DNA of 25,879 nucleotides, from NCBI GenBank assembly GCA_910578845.1, contig CAJTSL010000044.1, positions 6,692 through 32,570 of the forward strand. Direction: 5' to 3'. The notes beneath the pieces are model-generated. The model was not told the origin of the DNA. It ran no database searches and worked only from the letters and a program-made list of their open reading frames with translations. The stretch is from an uncultured Lachnospiraceae bacterium. Its GTDB lineage: Bacteria > Bacillota > Clostridia > Lachnospirales > Lachnospiraceae. Shown piece by piece: positions 1-8,879 of the stretch. The stretch's first letter is position 1, and each line of letters opens with the position of its first letter. The translations under genes were made by a program, and so were the position numbers.

Positions 1-21
1 CTTTATCGCCTTTTTATTCAT
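1..21 (-). CDS. Start of a further downstream gene (partial, runs off window)
   Basis: An ATG at position 21 follows an AAGGAG-type ribosome binding site that lies at the stop of the radical SAM gene. It opens a frame of only seven codons (MNKKAIK) before the window ends. The tight spacing, 11 bp after the previous stop, says the operon continues leftward. Nothing can be said about function. Confidence 0.5.
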
Positions 22-32
22 ATCTTTTCTCC

Positions 33-1430
33 TTATGTTTGCCGAAATCCTCTAAACGAAGCATTTTTGTTATAATACAAATCGCTACAAGTCAACGCAT
101 ATTGTTCTGTTTGTACTTCTTGATATCTCTTAATTAATTTCATATTCGCATGATACAATGCGTCATATATCTCATTATCTGTATGCTGTGTAAAATTAAC
201 TGCTAATAAGTCTGAGTTTGTATGCTTATTCTCATAAAAATCTGCTACGTCCTTCAGCATACCATGTTCAACAGCATACTCAAATAACTCACTACCCGGA
301 TAAGGAGTAACCGGCCGGATTGTCCTTAACTGCGCATGGTCATCATATTTGAGCAAAAACTCCACTGCATCGTCAATTGCGCTTATTGGCTCGTTAATGT
401 TACCATAAATAATATTCAATCCAGGGCTAATTCCAACTTTTAAAGTATTCTCTATCCCCCATATAATCATATCACGAGTTAACCCTTTATGCATAACTTT
501 TAAGGTATCATCATCAAGTGATTCAATTCCATAATTTATAAATACACAGCCGGCTTCTTTCATTTTATAAAGTACATCTATATCTGCAAAGTTCAATCTT
601 CCATTACATGCCCATTTCACATTTAAATTTACATCTATAAATGCTTGGCAGATATCCAATGTACGCTCTTTTGAACTCATCAATAACTCATCCGAGAAAT
701 CAATATACTGAATATTATATTCTTTTTTCAAAAATTCTATTTCTTCTATAATACTCTTAGGGCTTCTTGGCCGAAAGCCTTTATCTAATCTATAGCAAAA
801 ATTACACCGGAAAATGCAACCGCGTCCCGACAATAAAGGCATGCACCTTTCATTTGCCTTAATATTTGGCATTCGTGCTAACGAATAATGCGTCATATCA
901 AATAAATCATATGCCGGCCATGCAATTTCATCAATATTTTGTATTAATTCTCTTGCTTTTGTTTTAACATAATTTCCCTCTGCATCTATAAATGCAATCC
1001 CATCCACAGACTCTAACGGACGTTTTCCCTCAAATGCATCCATTAACTCTACAAAGGTAATCTCTCCTTCACCGATTCCTACTACGTCAGCATTTGTTTT
1101 CCGCAGAAAATATTCGGGCGCTGCAGCGGGGCCATGACCACCAATAGTGTATTTTACCCCCCCCCTGTTTTTTGAAGCGTTTATCGCAGCCGAAATATTC
1201 AGCAATTTACGATATTGATAATACCCTCCAATCACACTAACTTCAACAACGTCAAATTGATTATGATCCAGATATTCTGTTAAATGACTATCTGGCCAAT
1301 GATAAATATCCTGTTGGTATACTGTGACTTCATGGCCGGCATTCCGTGCTGCTGACGCCAAATAAGCTAATCCTTGGGGAAACCAAGAAACATATGAATC
1401 ATTATCATAAACAACCATTAAAATTTTCAT
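33..1430 (-). CDS. B12-binding domain radical SAM protein, carries a G9 tract
   Basis: This 465-residue protein has the two-domain layout of the BchE/MiaB-like B12-binding radical SAM family. Residues 1-140 form a cobalamin-binding-like Rossmann domain, with a GGHG loop near residue 97. The radical SAM core follows, with the cluster-binding CxxxCxxC at C205, C209 and C212. Family members perform methylations or rearrangements on unactivated carbons, so modification of a sugar or sugar acid made in this operon is a fair inference; the substrate is unknown. No clear DxHxxG cobalamin-ligand motif is seen. Codons 89-92 (R-G-G-V) are written with nine G. Loss of one G gives an immediate TAA, and gain of one G gives a stop about 25 codons later, so the gene is potentially phase variable and is ON here. 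The ATG has an AAAGGA site upstream and follows the aminotransferase stop closely. Confidence 0.85.
   Translation of the reverse strand: MKILMVVYDNDSYVSWFPQGLAYLASAARNAGHEVTVYQQDIYHWPDSHLTEYLDHNQFDVVEVSVIGGYYQYRKLLNISAAINASKNRGGVKYTIGGHGPAAAPEYFLRKTNADVVGIGEGEITFVELMDAFEGKRPLESVDGIAFIDAEGNYVKTKARELIQNIDEIAWPAYDLFDMTHYSLARMPNIKANERCMPLLSGRGCIFRCNFCYRLDKGFRPRSPKSIIEEIEFLKKEYNIQYIDFSDELLMSSKERTLDICQAFIDVNLNVKWACNGRLNFADIDVLYKMKEAGCVFINYGIESLDDDTLKVMHKGLTRDMIIWGIENTLKVGISPGLNIIYGNINEPISAIDDAVEFLLKYDDHAQLRTIRPVTPYPGSELFEYAVEHGMLKDVADFYENKHTNSDLLAVNFTQHTDNEIYDALYHANMKLIKRYQEVQTEQYALTCSDLYYNKNASFRGFRQT
1157..1165 (-). repeat. Poly-G tract (G9 on coding strand) in radical SAM gene
   Basis: Nine consecutive C on the plus strand are nine G in the coding strand, read as AGG GGG GGG GTA (R89-G-G-V92). 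The gene is in frame at nine. Eight G would place a TAA directly after the tract. It is a candidate slipped-strand mispairing site. Confidence 0.85.
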
Positions 1431-1454
1431 AATCCATTTTCCTTTCTTACGACA

Positions 1455-2873
1455 TTATATAATTGATGCAATTAAAGATATTATTTTTTCAATTCCATCC
1501 AAATCTACTTCGAAAGTTGTAGGTAAATTTAATCCCATCTTTGATATCTGATGACTTCTACAACATCCTCTATCATATTTTTTATAAAGATCCATTTCAC
1601 TTAATGGAATAAAAAATGCCCTGGTATCTATCCCATTATTCTTTAACTCGATCAGAACCTCATCCCTCTTATTTTCATCAACTAAGATGGATACTAGCCA
1701 TGCAATTTTCTTTCTATTTGACAGATCATTTCTTTGCAGTCTAATTCCCTTGATGTTAGAGAACGCATTTCTATACTGGTTTTCTAATTTTGCCCGCCAC
1801 ATCAAAATATCATCAACACGTTCTATCTGGGCAACTCCTATGGCAGCCTGCAAATTCGTCATTCGGTAATTATATCCTATTACTTCATGATAATATTTTC
1901 TTTCTCTGCTCATTCCATGATCGCGTAGTATACGCATCTTTTCATATAATTCCTTACTGTTTGTAACACAAATCCCCCCCTCTCCAGTAGTAATAACTTT
2001 ATTTCCAAAGAAAGAAAAGCAGGAAATTATTCCAAAAGACCCAACTTTCTTACTTCTCCACTCAGCACCATGTGCTTCCGCACAATCTTCTACAATATAT
2101 ATATCATGCCCTTTTGCGATTTCGCATATTCTATCCATATCGCATGGTTGTCCATAAACATGCACTGGAATAATGGCTTTTGTTCTAGGTGTAATCGCTT
2201 TCTCTATTTCATCAGGGTCGATGCACCAGCTATCTTCCTCAATATCTACAATCACTGGTGTTGCGCCTGTGTATATAACAGCGTTAATCGTAGCTGCAAA
2301 TGTAAGATCAGGCACGATGACTTCATCTCCTGCGCCTATCCCTAATGCAATTAATGCCAAATGTAAGGCAACTGTTCCGTTAGCGGTTGCCACTCCATAC
2401 TTAACGCCACAATATTCAGCAAAGTTTTCCTCAAATTTCGTAATATATTTACCAGTACTGGATATCCAAGTAGAAAGAAAAGCATCCATCAAATACTTAT
2501 ACTCATTCCCATTAAGATATGGTGACGCTAACGATAAATGTATATTCTCATCAAATTCTGAATAATCTACCAATTGTCTGCTTTCGTTTATGATTGGTAT
2601 AATCCTAATACGATGGTTAAACTTTTTCGCAATATTTTCCGGTTCCTCATTTACCTTCGCATATACAAAATCACTTTGTATATGCTCTTCTATAAAATCA
2701 TTTAAGCCATATCCGTCTATCAACAATCTTCTTATATCACCATCCGTCATGATGCCAACAAGCCTAACAGCCTCATCTACGATGAACGCCGCTCCTTTTG
2801 CATTTTCATTAATACACATCATAACATCCTTTATCGTTGCGCTTTTACTACAAATTAGCTTTTCTAAATTCAT
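1455..2873 (-). CDS. CBS-domain-fused DegT/DnrJ/EryC1 sugar aminotransferase
   Basis: Residues 1-115 are a CBS-domain pair (FIVDE..LVGIMTDGDIRR, then RIIPIINE). Residues 120-472 are a PLP-dependent sugar aminotransferase of the DegT family, with the acidic VEDCAEAHGA motif and the PLP lysine at K292 in FFGNKVITTGEGG. That lysine context resembles GDP-perosamine synthase-like enzymes rather than the FHPVKHITTGEGG pattern of PseC. The reaction is likely amination of a 4-keto (or similar) nucleotide or free sugar; the exact substrate is unknown. CBS domains may sense adenine nucleotides, as in CBS-fused nucleotidyltransferases of legionaminic acid loci. A seven-G run encodes E298-G-G in the conserved catalytic loop, so here the glycines are functionally required. 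The ATG is preceded by AGAGGAAAG. Confidence 0.88.
   Translation of the reverse strand: MNLEKLICSKSATIKDVMMCINENAKGAAFIVDEAVRLVGIMTDGDIRRLLIDGYGLNDFIEEHIQSDFVYAKVNEEPENIAKKFNHRIRIIPIINESRQLVDYSEFDENIHLSLASPYLNGNEYKYLMDAFLSTWISSTGKYITKFEENFAEYCGVKYGVATANGTVALHLALIALGIGAGDEVIVPDLTFAATINAVIYTGATPVIVDIEEDSWCIDPDEIEKAITPRTKAIIPVHVYGQPCDMDRICEIAKGHDIYIVEDCAEAHGAEWRSKKVGSFGIISCFSFFGNKVITTGEGGICVTNSKELYEKMRILRDHGMSRERKYYHEVIGYNYRMTNLQAAIGVAQIERVDDILMWRAKLENQYRNAFSNIKGIRLQRNDLSNRKKIAWLVSILVDENKRDEVLIELKNNGIDTRAFFIPLSEMDLYKKYDRGCCRSHQISKMGLNLPTTFEVDLDGIEKIISLIASII
1974..1980 (-). repeat. Short poly-G tract (G7) in CBS-DegT aminotransferase
   Basis: Seven C on the plus strand (G in coding sense) are read GAG GGG GGG ATT within the conserved TTGEGG loop. 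It is shorter than the other tracts and explained partly by the conserved Gly-Gly, so slippage is less certain here. Confidence 0.6.
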
Positions 2874-2889
2874 TATCTTTCCTCTTAAA

Positions 2890-3747
2890 TTAAGTATTCT
2901 TTTCTTTTATCAATGAGATACCCTTCAGTATTTCTTCTATACTACCTACTGTTTCCACTGTCACGTTAATTGGTTCAGCATACATTTTATAGAATTCCTC
3001 TAAAATTGCGCTGCCTTTTTTAAGCGGTTTATGTTCATCACAAATTCCATTATTTTCACTAACATGAATCCATTCAACATGTTTCCTAAGTTTCTCACAT
3101 TCTTGTGCATAATCTCGTCCTAATGTATTAGATGAAACATATAAATGTCCCAAATCTAAAAGGAAATTAAAATTGATCTGCCTTTTCATTTTCATAATAG
3201 AATCATAATCAGTCATCATCATATAATTATGTTCTTTAAATTCCTCATAGCTTGCTACATTCAATACGTTATTTTCTAGATAAAAATCAATTCCATTCTC
3301 TAAGCACATTTTAGCAATTTGCTCATACGCTGTACAAAATCTATCATATGCTTTATCCTCATCGTACACCGTTTCGCATTTTAACTTTTTCCCTATTTCG
3401 TCCACACTTATTTCAATCAGAAACCCTGCATGTATAGATAGTATTCTACAATCCAAGTGTTTCATCATCTCAATACAATGGACATAATGATTAATAGACT
3501 GCTGATAAATTTCATCATTACAAGCCGCAAGGTTAACTACAAAGGGATTTTGGGGTGGTGGGAAATATGCATGACAAGTATAATTCAAATTATATTTTTG
3601 CTTTAAGACTGATAAATCTTCCTCAATTCCATTATAATAATCTGTTCCGCCAGAAAGTTCGATATTGCTAATATTATTCTCAGCCAGTTCCTGTATCACT
3701 TTCGCAATATTCTTTTTTTTAATACATGAGGATGACACATATATCAT
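2890..3747 (-). CDS. TIM-barrel protein, xylose isomerase/AP endonuclease 2-like
   Basis: This 285-residue protein resembles the sugar phosphate isomerase/epimerase (AP_endonuc_2) superfamily. Visible barrel motifs are SIHAGF near residue 105, LENN near 160, LDLGHLY near 200, HVSENNG near 230 and TVET near 265. These match the usual metal-binding Glu/Asp/His positions at strand ends. Family members isomerise or epimerise sugars or inositols, or cleave related compounds. In this operon it probably acts on a precursor of the second sugar-acid module, but the substrate is not inferable. It starts at an ATG with AAAGGATAA in front, overlapping the tail region of the TylF-like gene's stop (4-bp spacing). 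The first codons contain an eight-A run (3713-3720), which is unremarkable in this AT-rich DNA. Confidence 0.75.
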   Translation of the reverse strand: MIYVSSSCIKKKNIAKVIQELAENNISNIELSGGTDYYNGIEEDLSVLKQKYNLNYTCHAYFPPPQNPFVVNLAACNDEIYQQSINHYVHCIEMMKHLDCRILSIHAGFLIEISVDEIGKKLKCETVYDEDKAYDRFCTAYEQIAKMCLENGIDFYLENNVLNVASYEEFKEHNYMMMTDYDSIMKMKRQINFNFLLDLGHLYVSSNTLGRDYAQECEKLRKHVEWIHVSENNGICDEHKPLKKGSAILEEFYKMYAEPINVTVETVGSIEEILKGISLIKEKNT

Positions 3748-3750
3748 ATT

Positions 3751-4590
3751 TTATCCTTTCTGAATTGCTATACTGACATGATCCCCTATCGGAAATGGGA
3801 TAATCATCTCATCAATTTCCTCAATAAATTCTCTTAATGCTTCATTAACACCTTCATACCCTTCTGAAAAATAATCATGAATTACAATAATGCCACCGCG
3901 TTCCATTAATGGATAAAAAAATCGCAAGCCTTCCAATGTCGGTTTGTACAAATCCATATCTAAATTTACAAAACAAAATTTTTCTTCAATGCCTATCGCA
4001 GATTCTGGAAAATAGCCTTTCTTTATAATGCAGTTACTTGGATATTTCATCTTACTTAACACTAACTTCTCAGATGTAATACTTAAATGCCCCTTTGTCG
4101 CATCAGAATACTTACTGCTTTCTTCATATACAATATCTCTTTCGTCGAATCCCGAAAATGTATCGAACAGATATAATGTTCTATCTGGAAAACATTGATT
4201 TATAATACTGGCAAACTCACCTTGAAACACTCCTGCTTCAGCCACACAACCTGAAATTTCACTACTATATATTATAGAAGCATAATCACGCAAAAATTGC
4301 TCTCTTGCTTTTACCTCCGACTCTACATATGTAGTGTTAATCTTATGAATAGGTATTCCCATATCCAATAATTGGTTCTTAATGGCATTCATTGCCGATA
4401 GCGATACAATAATCACTTCATCCCATTGTAAATCTAATATATTTTGAGGATTTACAATGCTAATTTCTTCGATTACCCCCCCCCATTTACTTTTATCGTT
4501 ATCACAATATGCTACTATATCATATTTTGATCCAATTTCTTCATATATTTTTTTTGAAGACAATGTTGCCCCAAATATAACTGCTCTCAC
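3751..4590 (-). CDS. PglD-like N-domain fused to TylF-type methyltransferase, carries a G9 tract
   Basis: Residues 1-85 form a small nucleotide-binding-like domain (VIFGATLSSKKIYEEI, then AYCDNDKSKWGG), like the N-terminal domains attached to many polysaccharide-locus enzymes. Residues 95-279 match the TylF/macrocin O-methyltransferase family: a SAM-binding VAEAGVFQGEFA segment, the acidic NLDMDLYKPT stretch and a late HDYFSEGYEGV segment. The likely role is O-methylation of a surface sugar. Nine G encode W36-G-G-V39 between the two domains' first elements. Eight G gives an immediate TAA, and ten G gives TAG within about six codons, so the gene is a plausible ON/OFF switch and is ON here. The start is GTG, chosen because GGAGGAAG lies just upstream and the conserved fold begins at residue 1. 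Confidence 0.85.
   Translation of the reverse strand: MRAVIFGATLSSKKIYEEIGSKYDIVAYCDNDKSKWGGVIEEISIVNPQNILDLQWDEVIIVSLSAMNAIKNQLLDMGIPIHKINTTYVESEVKAREQFLRDYASIIYSSEISGCVAEAGVFQGEFASIINQCFPDRTLYLFDTFSGFDERDIVYEESSKYSDATKGHLSITSEKLVLSKMKYPSNCIIKKGYFPESAIGIEEKFCFVNLDMDLYKPTLEGLRFFYPLMERGGIIVIHDYFSEGYEGVNEALREFIEEIDEMIIPFPIGDHVSIAIQKG
4476..4484 (-). repeat. Poly-G tract (G9) in TylF-like methyltransferase
   Basis: Nine G on the coding strand are read TGG GGG GGG GTA (W36-G-G-V39). The gene is in frame at nine, and loss of one G creates a TAA straight after the tract. The GGG-GGG-GTA core is the same as in four other genes of the locus. Confidence 0.85.
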
Positions 4591-4602
4591 CAGTCTTCCT
4601 CC

Positions 4603-5652
4603 TTAATCAAGTTGAATAATTTGATCTGAATGATACTCCCGCTTTGCGACTTTATTAATGATATCATCATAATATACGGCAGGAATTCCTGCTCCATCAG
4701 TCCTCTTTGCAACAATATTATCTGCACTAAACCTCTCGCCTACTAGAATATCACTACTGGCTACCAAACACTTTTGTAAAGATTTTCTAGTCATTTGTTC
4801 AGAAATTGATGGCATCTTTATCCCATCGCCTAAATATTCTTCAACTCTTCTTACATCAATAACTAATTGCTTTAATTCTTCTGGCGTAACAGATGCCCTA
4901 TGATCTGGACCCTCCATATTTTTATCCAATGTAAAATGTTTCTCAATCACCTTTGCGCCTACTGCAACAGCATACGGAGACGCCCCAACTCCTTGCGAAT
5001 GATCCGAATAACCAACTAATATATCAAACTCTTCATGAAAAGTCTTAATTACATTAATATTTGCTTCTGAATTCTGTATCGGATAATTCGCAGTACATTG
5101 TAAAAGCACTACATCTTTATTAAATGAGTAAATAGCTTCTAAAGCACGCCTTACTTCTTCTAGATAGCACATACCTGCAGAAAGGATGATCGGCTTTCCT
5201 TTCTTTGCCACCTGTCTTAAAAACTGGATATTCGTCAAATCAGTAGCCGCTATTTTAAATGCCGGCACACCTAATTCACATAAATCATCTAAGCTCTCCT
5301 TTTCAAAAGGAGTAGACAAAAATATAATATTTTTCTTTTTACAATATTCTATTAGTTCACCTGTTTGCTCCTTTTTCATCTCCAATTTTTTCAGCATTTC
5401 ATATTGAGTTTCAGCGCTATTTGTTGTGTCTTTTTGATAAGGCGCCTTCTCAATATTCTTTAAAATCAGTTTATCTGTTTTAAAACTCTGGAATTTTACT
5501 GCATCAACACCGGCTTCCACAGCAATATCAATCATTTCTTTGGCTATATTCATATTCCCATTATGATTCACGCCTGCTTCCGCTATAATAAATGTAGATC
5601 CACAGGTACTAATATTCTTTTCTGCTATGGATATATTCTTATTAAAATTCAT
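4603..5652 (-). CDS. NeuB/LegI-like nonulosonic acid synthase (second synthase)
   Basis: This member of the NeuB family condenses phosphoenolpyruvate with a six-carbon sugar to give a nonulosonic acid. Seen in order are FIIAEAGVNHNG near the N-terminus, VDAVKFQSF, FLSTPFEKES, KIAATDLTN, a conserved YSDHSQG, EKHFTLDKNMEGPDHRAS and a C-terminal SAF/antifreeze-like domain ending RTDGAGIPAVYYDDI. The GPDHRAS signature is of the NeuB/LegI type and differs from the pseudaminic synthase at 12011-13054, which has ENPDSSFSM. This implies two different end products. I chose the ATG at 5652, nine codons into the longest frame, because GGGGAAAGG sits just before it. Together with the SpsF-like cytidylyltransferase it probably forms and activates the second acidic sugar. 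The exact sugar is not known. Confidence 0.88.
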   Translation of the reverse strand: MNFNKNISIAEKNISTCGSTFIIAEAGVNHNGNMNIAKEMIDIAVEAGVDAVKFQSFKTDKLILKNIEKAPYQKDTTNSAETQYEMLKKLEMKKEQTGELIEYCKKKNIIFLSTPFEKESLDDLCELGVPAFKIAATDLTNIQFLRQVAKKGKPIILSAGMCYLEEVRRALEAIYSFNKDVVLLQCTANYPIQNSEANINVIKTFHEEFDILVGYSDHSQGVGASPYAVAVGAKVIEKHFTLDKNMEGPDHRASVTPEELKQLVIDVRRVEEYLGDGIKMPSISEQMTRKSLQKCLVASSDILVGERFSADNIVAKRTDGAGIPAVYYDDIINKVAKREYHSDQIIQLD

Positions 5653-5699
5653 TTTTGCCTTTCCCCAAGATATCAATTATTTTAGGATTACCAGATTCA

Positions 5700-6260
5700 T
5701 TATTTCTGTCCTATGTCATTAAATTTTTCTACTACACAGCAATTAATATATTCATTTTCAAATAAAGCATCATCCTTTTTTACATATGCCAATGAAAAAC
5801 CATTTTTTTCAAATGCCCTTAGGCTGCCAAAATTGTTCTCATAAGAACCTGCCCACACTTTATGTAAACCTAAATTCTCAAATGCATATTTCGTGCATAG
5901 ATAAATCGCTTCAGTCGCAATACCGGTTCCCCATAACTCTTTTCTCCCGATAATTAAGCCAATATCTGCGTGATTATATATCGGATGAATATGATCTAAT
6001 TTGATATTTCCAACATGTAAACCACTTTCATTATTAAATATACCAAACAATAAACAATTATCCCGTCTCCTACAGTCCCTCACAAATTCTTTAGTGTTTT
6101 CTATAGTATGCTTTATATATTTACTCTCCGTGTATTTAACTACATCCCAATCATTCATCCACTTTATATAATCATCTGTTATATCATCTTCACATAATTC
6201 ACGAAGAATATAGCCTTTGTCTCCTATAATAAAATTATCTGAACACTTTTCCATACGCAT
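5700..6260 (-). CDS. GNAT acetyltransferase, RimJ/RimL type
   Basis: The protein of about 186 residues has the GNAT fold of the RimJ/RimL subgroup: LRELCEDDITDDYIKWMND at the start, an acetyl-CoA binding stretch around GRKELWGTGIATEAI, and a C-terminal NNFGSLRAFEKNGF motif. In sugar-acid operons such enzymes N-acetylate amino sugars (PseH and LegH belong to this superfamily), so acetylation of the amino sugar made by the neighbouring aminotransferases is likely. The longest frame adds eight residues. I prefer the ATG at 6260 because AGAAGGA lies six bases before it. It sits between the aldo/keto reductase and the NeuB-like gene with short gaps. Confidence 0.8.
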   Translation of the reverse strand: MRMEKCSDNFIIGDKGYILRELCEDDITDDYIKWMNDWDVVKYTESKYIKHTIENTKEFVRDCRRRDNCLLFGIFNNESGLHVGNIKLDHIHPIYNHADIGLIIGRKELWGTGIATEAIYLCTKYAFENLGLHKVWAGSYENNFGSLRAFEKNGFSLAYVKKDDALFENEYINCCVVEKFNDIGQK

Positions 6261-6300
6261 TTCAATTCCTTCTTTATATTTCATCCATTAATTTTTGCGA

Positions 6301-7203
6301 CTACTTTTTTTGCCAATGAACTGGTAAAATCAATTCAATTGGCAGATTGTTAAATTTATCTTTTAACTCTTCTAGAAGAGCTTCCGGTAAAGAAGGCGAA
6401 TGTCTTTCTTCCAATATCTCGTTCAATTGCGATTTCGTCTCAACACCAAATACCATATAGTCAATTAATTGTTCTGATAAGATGAACTTTATAAGGGCAT
6501 GCTTTTTATTCACATTATACTTAGATAAAACATCATTAAACTGCTTAATATACGGGACTAAACCCTGCAAATATCCAGGGATTTCATTTTCTTTCATCAT
6601 TAAAAGCCCTTGCAGGAAAACGCTCCTTGTAAATACAATAATTCCTTTTTCCTTAGCTTTCCGAAACAGCCCCCCCCTGGATAATCCTCGTTGGTCAAAT
6701 ACGCTGCAAGGCATCTGTAAATAATCAATATTACGCTCAATTGCTTTTGATGCTTCGTCCGTATCATAAACTGACATACCTATCTTTTTAATCAATCCCT
6801 CTTCTTTTAATTTATACAAAATCTCTATTATTTCCGGTCTATCAACGCCCCGATAGGAATGTACAAGATAACCATCTAAAAAATCTCGCCTTAAGCGGGA
6901 AAGAGACTGCTCCAAATCAAGCCTTATTGCATTTTCTATTTCTGTAGTATTTAATCCTTTGATTGAACCATTAGGTTTTGAAATAATAAGAATATCATTA
7001 GCTATATCCATATTATTTGAAATATATTCTCCAAGAAGTTCTTCCGCTTCTCCATATACGCTGGCCGTATCTATCAGTTCAATTCCACCCTTTATCGCAG
7101 TATCCAGTATTTCAAACACTGCCTCTCTATCTAATTTGCCAACTTTATTATTGATTCCATACTTCATTCCTAATTGTGCAGTTCCTAGACATAATTCTGC
7201 CAT
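6301..7203 (-). CDS. Aldo/keto reductase, carries a G8 tract
   Basis: This 300-residue NAD(P)H-dependent aldo/keto reductase has the family's catalytic tetrad in context: Asp and Tyr in LIDTASVYGEAEELLG, Lys in IISKPNG and His in YLVHSYRG. The C-terminal cofactor region includes TRSVFLQGLLMM. AKRs of this subgroup recur beside SpsF-like cytidylyltransferases in surface polysaccharide loci and probably reduce a keto or aldehyde sugar. Eight G encode R176-G-G-L179 (AGG GGG GGG CTG), in frame here. Ten or eleven codons past the tract fall before the conserved TRS motif, so a frameshift would remove the cofactor-binding half. It is translationally close to the SpsF-like gene upstream. Confidence 0.88.
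   Translation of the reverse strand: MAELCLGTAQLGMKYGINNKVGKLDREAVFEILDTAIKGGIELIDTASVYGEAEELLGEYISNNMDIANDILIISKPNGSIKGLNTTEIENAIRLDLEQSLSRLRRDFLDGYLVHSYRGVDRPEIIEILYKLKEEGLIKKIGMSVYDTDEASKAIERNIDYLQMPCSVFDQRGLSRGGLFRKAKEKGIIVFTRSVFLQGLLMMKENEIPGYLQGLVPYIKQFNDVLSKYNVNKKHALIKFILSEQLIDYMVFGVETKSQLNEILEERHSPSLPEALLEELKDKFNNLPIELILPVHWQKK
6670..6677 (-). repeat. Poly-G tract (G8) in aldo/keto reductase
   Basis: Eight G on the coding strand are read AGG GGG GGG CTG (R176-G-G-L179), in frame at eight. Adding one G leads to a TAA about six codons later. It is one base shorter than the five G9 tracts and is followed by CT rather than TA. Confidence 0.8.
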
Positions 7204-7226
7204 TTCAGTTCCCTACTCTTCTAAAA

Positions 7227-7991
7227 CTAGTTTTTTCTTAAAGTATAATCATTTTCTATTGATTTCATATAACCTTCATTTCTTTTAATATCTGCATTAA
7301 TCTCCTCTATCCAAGGATTTTTTTCTAGATACGCAAGAATATCATTCATTAAGAAAATCTTATCTCCACTATATAAAGCACAATATATCTTTTCTATTGC
7401 CTCAAAGTCTCTAGGCGTATCGACAGTCCATCTTTTATCAGCCAAAGATGTCTCCAATTCGACAGAAAATCTTGTAAAATTTCCTTTAAACTTTATATAT
7501 GGCGTTACATGCTCACGTTCAGACACTAAACAGGCTTTTTCCCACGCCTCTTTCAATGCAGAAAACTTGAAAACCTCTACATCCAATCCATCCGGGTAAG
7601 TTTCTACTAATATATTTGATGTATAGTCAAAATTACCTTTCATATGAATATTAATAATTTTATCAATGATTTCAGGGTCAATAAATGGACAATCTGCCGT
7701 TACTCTAATAATATTCTCTGCATCAAATTGTTTTGCCGCCTGGTAAAAACGATCTAAGACATCGTTTTCTGATCCACGATAGCAATCTACTCCAAGCTTC
7801 TGGCATAGATTCGCTATTAAATCATCTTCGTTCTTAATAGTAGTCGCTACCATTACATGATCTACTCTTTTGCTCCAGAGTGTCCGCTCAATAATGTGTT
7901 GTAGCATTGGTTTTTCGCATAACTTCATTAGAACTTTTTTAGGCAGCCTACTCGACCCTATCCTTGCCTGAATAATTAACAAATTGTCCAT
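7227..7991 (-). CDS. spsF: SpsF/KpsU-type cytidylyltransferase
   Basis: This CMP-sugar synthetase-like nucleotidyltransferase has the N-terminal nucleotide-binding QARIGSSRLPKK motif, then VMVATT, YRGSENDVLDRF, RVTADCPFIDPEII and a WTVDTPRDFEAI tail typical of SpsF (spore coat polysaccharide) proteins. It most likely activates the acid made by the neighbouring NeuB-like synthase as a CMP-sugar. The start is the ATG at 7991: AAGGGA lies about seven bases before it, and the motif begins right after. The longer GTG frame to 8015 adds eight unsupported residues. The gene begins 44 bp inside the end of the nitrilase-like gene, which suggests coupled translation. It is a second, different cytidylyltransferase from PseF at 14160-14852. 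Confidence 0.87.
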   Translation of the reverse strand: MDNLLIIQARIGSSRLPKKVLMKLCEKPMLQHIIERTLWSKRVDHVMVATTIKNEDDLIANLCQKLGVDCYRGSENDVLDRFYQAAKQFDAENIIRVTADCPFIDPEIIDKIINIHMKGNFDYTSNILVETYPDGLDVEVFKFSALKEAWEKACLVSEREHVTPYIKFKGNFTRFSVELETSLADKRWTVDTPRDFEAIEKIYCALYSGDKIFLMNDILAYLEKNPWIEEINADIKRNEGYMKSIENDYTLRKN

Positions 7992-8805
7992 TATGCATCC
8001 CTTCAATACTTTCACAAGAAGCAGCTAATAAATTATTTAACTCTTCATACAGCTCTTCTCTTCGATCTTGTTTAACCGGAAACTCGATTCGGAATTCCTG
8101 AACATCATCCATCAGTTCATATTCCAAAACACCTTCCTGATCCAAAAGCCCAGATAGAACCTCTCCGTTAGGAGAAATAATACAACTATCGCCTGAATAA
8201 ATCACCCCGTTCATTTCTCCGACGCAATTAATTGCTATAATATATACCTGATTTTCAAGCGCCCTTGCCCGCAATAAGCATGTCCAATGTTCTCTCCTTC
8301 TTGCCGGCCAATTAGCTGGCACTAAGATAACATTAGCAATTTTAGATGCTATCTGAAAAATTTCTGGGAAACGTAAGTCGTAACAAATAAAATTTGAGAA
8401 ATTTATATTACTTAATTGAAAGCTATCAATGGAATGGCCGCCTTGAAATCTTTCATTCTCACCTGCATAAGAAAAAGGATGAATTTTAACATAATCTGAA
8501 ATAATCTTACCATTTTTATTTACAACAGTATAATGATTTTCTGACTTATTCCCACAATCTTTGACCCATCCAAATCCTATTGCCACATCATACCGACTGG
8601 CAAAATCCTGCATTTTTTTAATTGTTCTATCATCTTTTTCTTTTGTCACGTCTGTGTTCATGGAAAAACCTGTAAAGCTCATCTCAGGTAATAAAAACAA
8701 ATCAATACCCCGACTACATACTACTTTTAGCTTTTCTTCTAATTGAACATAGTTTGCATCTTTATTTTCCCAAATTATATGCATTTGATATAAAGCAACT
8801 TTCAT
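7948..8805 (-). CDS. Carbon-nitrogen hydrolase (nitrilase fold)
   Basis: This 285-residue member of the nitrilase/omega-amidase superfamily has all three catalytic residues: E41 in LLPEMSF, K107 in DYVKIHPF and C141 in ICYDLRFPE. These enzymes hydrolyse amides (or, rarely, nitriles) and can also transfer acyl groups. Its place between a HemL-like aminotransferase and the SpsF-like gene suggests it acts on an amide-bearing intermediate or removes or installs an acyl or amide group on the second sugar acid. That is inference; amidase salvage is an alternative. Its last 14 codons overlap the SpsF-like gene. A GGAAGGA lies about 12 bases before the ATG, somewhat far. Confidence 0.85.
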   Translation of the reverse strand: MKVALYQMHIIWENKDANYVQLEEKLKVVCSRGIDLFLLPEMSFTGFSMNTDVTKEKDDRTIKKMQDFASRYDVAIGFGWVKDCGNKSENHYTVVNKNGKIISDYVKIHPFSYAGENERFQGGHSIDSFQLSNINFSNFICYDLRFPEIFQIASKIANVILVPANWPARRREHWTCLLRARALENQVYIIAINCVGEMNGVIYSGDSCIISPNGEVLSGLLDQEGVLEYELMDDVQEFRIEFPVKQDRREELYEELNNLLAASCESIEGMHNGQFVNYSGKDRVE

Positions 8806-8879
8806 CTATATATCTATTCCTTCCACAATAACTGGAGTCATTCCGCATTATACTACTTCCGTAATCAAATACTCTAATC

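Noticed and set aside
3713..3720. Eight-A run at the start of the TIM-barrel gene (and a similar one at 4548-4555) as further phase-variable tracts
   Set aside because: A runs of this length are expected by chance in DNA this AT-rich and encode ordinary lysine stretches; nothing links them to the G tracts.
8806..8879. TATAAT-like sequence before the nitrilase-like gene as a promoter
   Set aside because: No acceptable -35 hexamer at 16-18 bp; the gap is short and the genes look co-transcribed.
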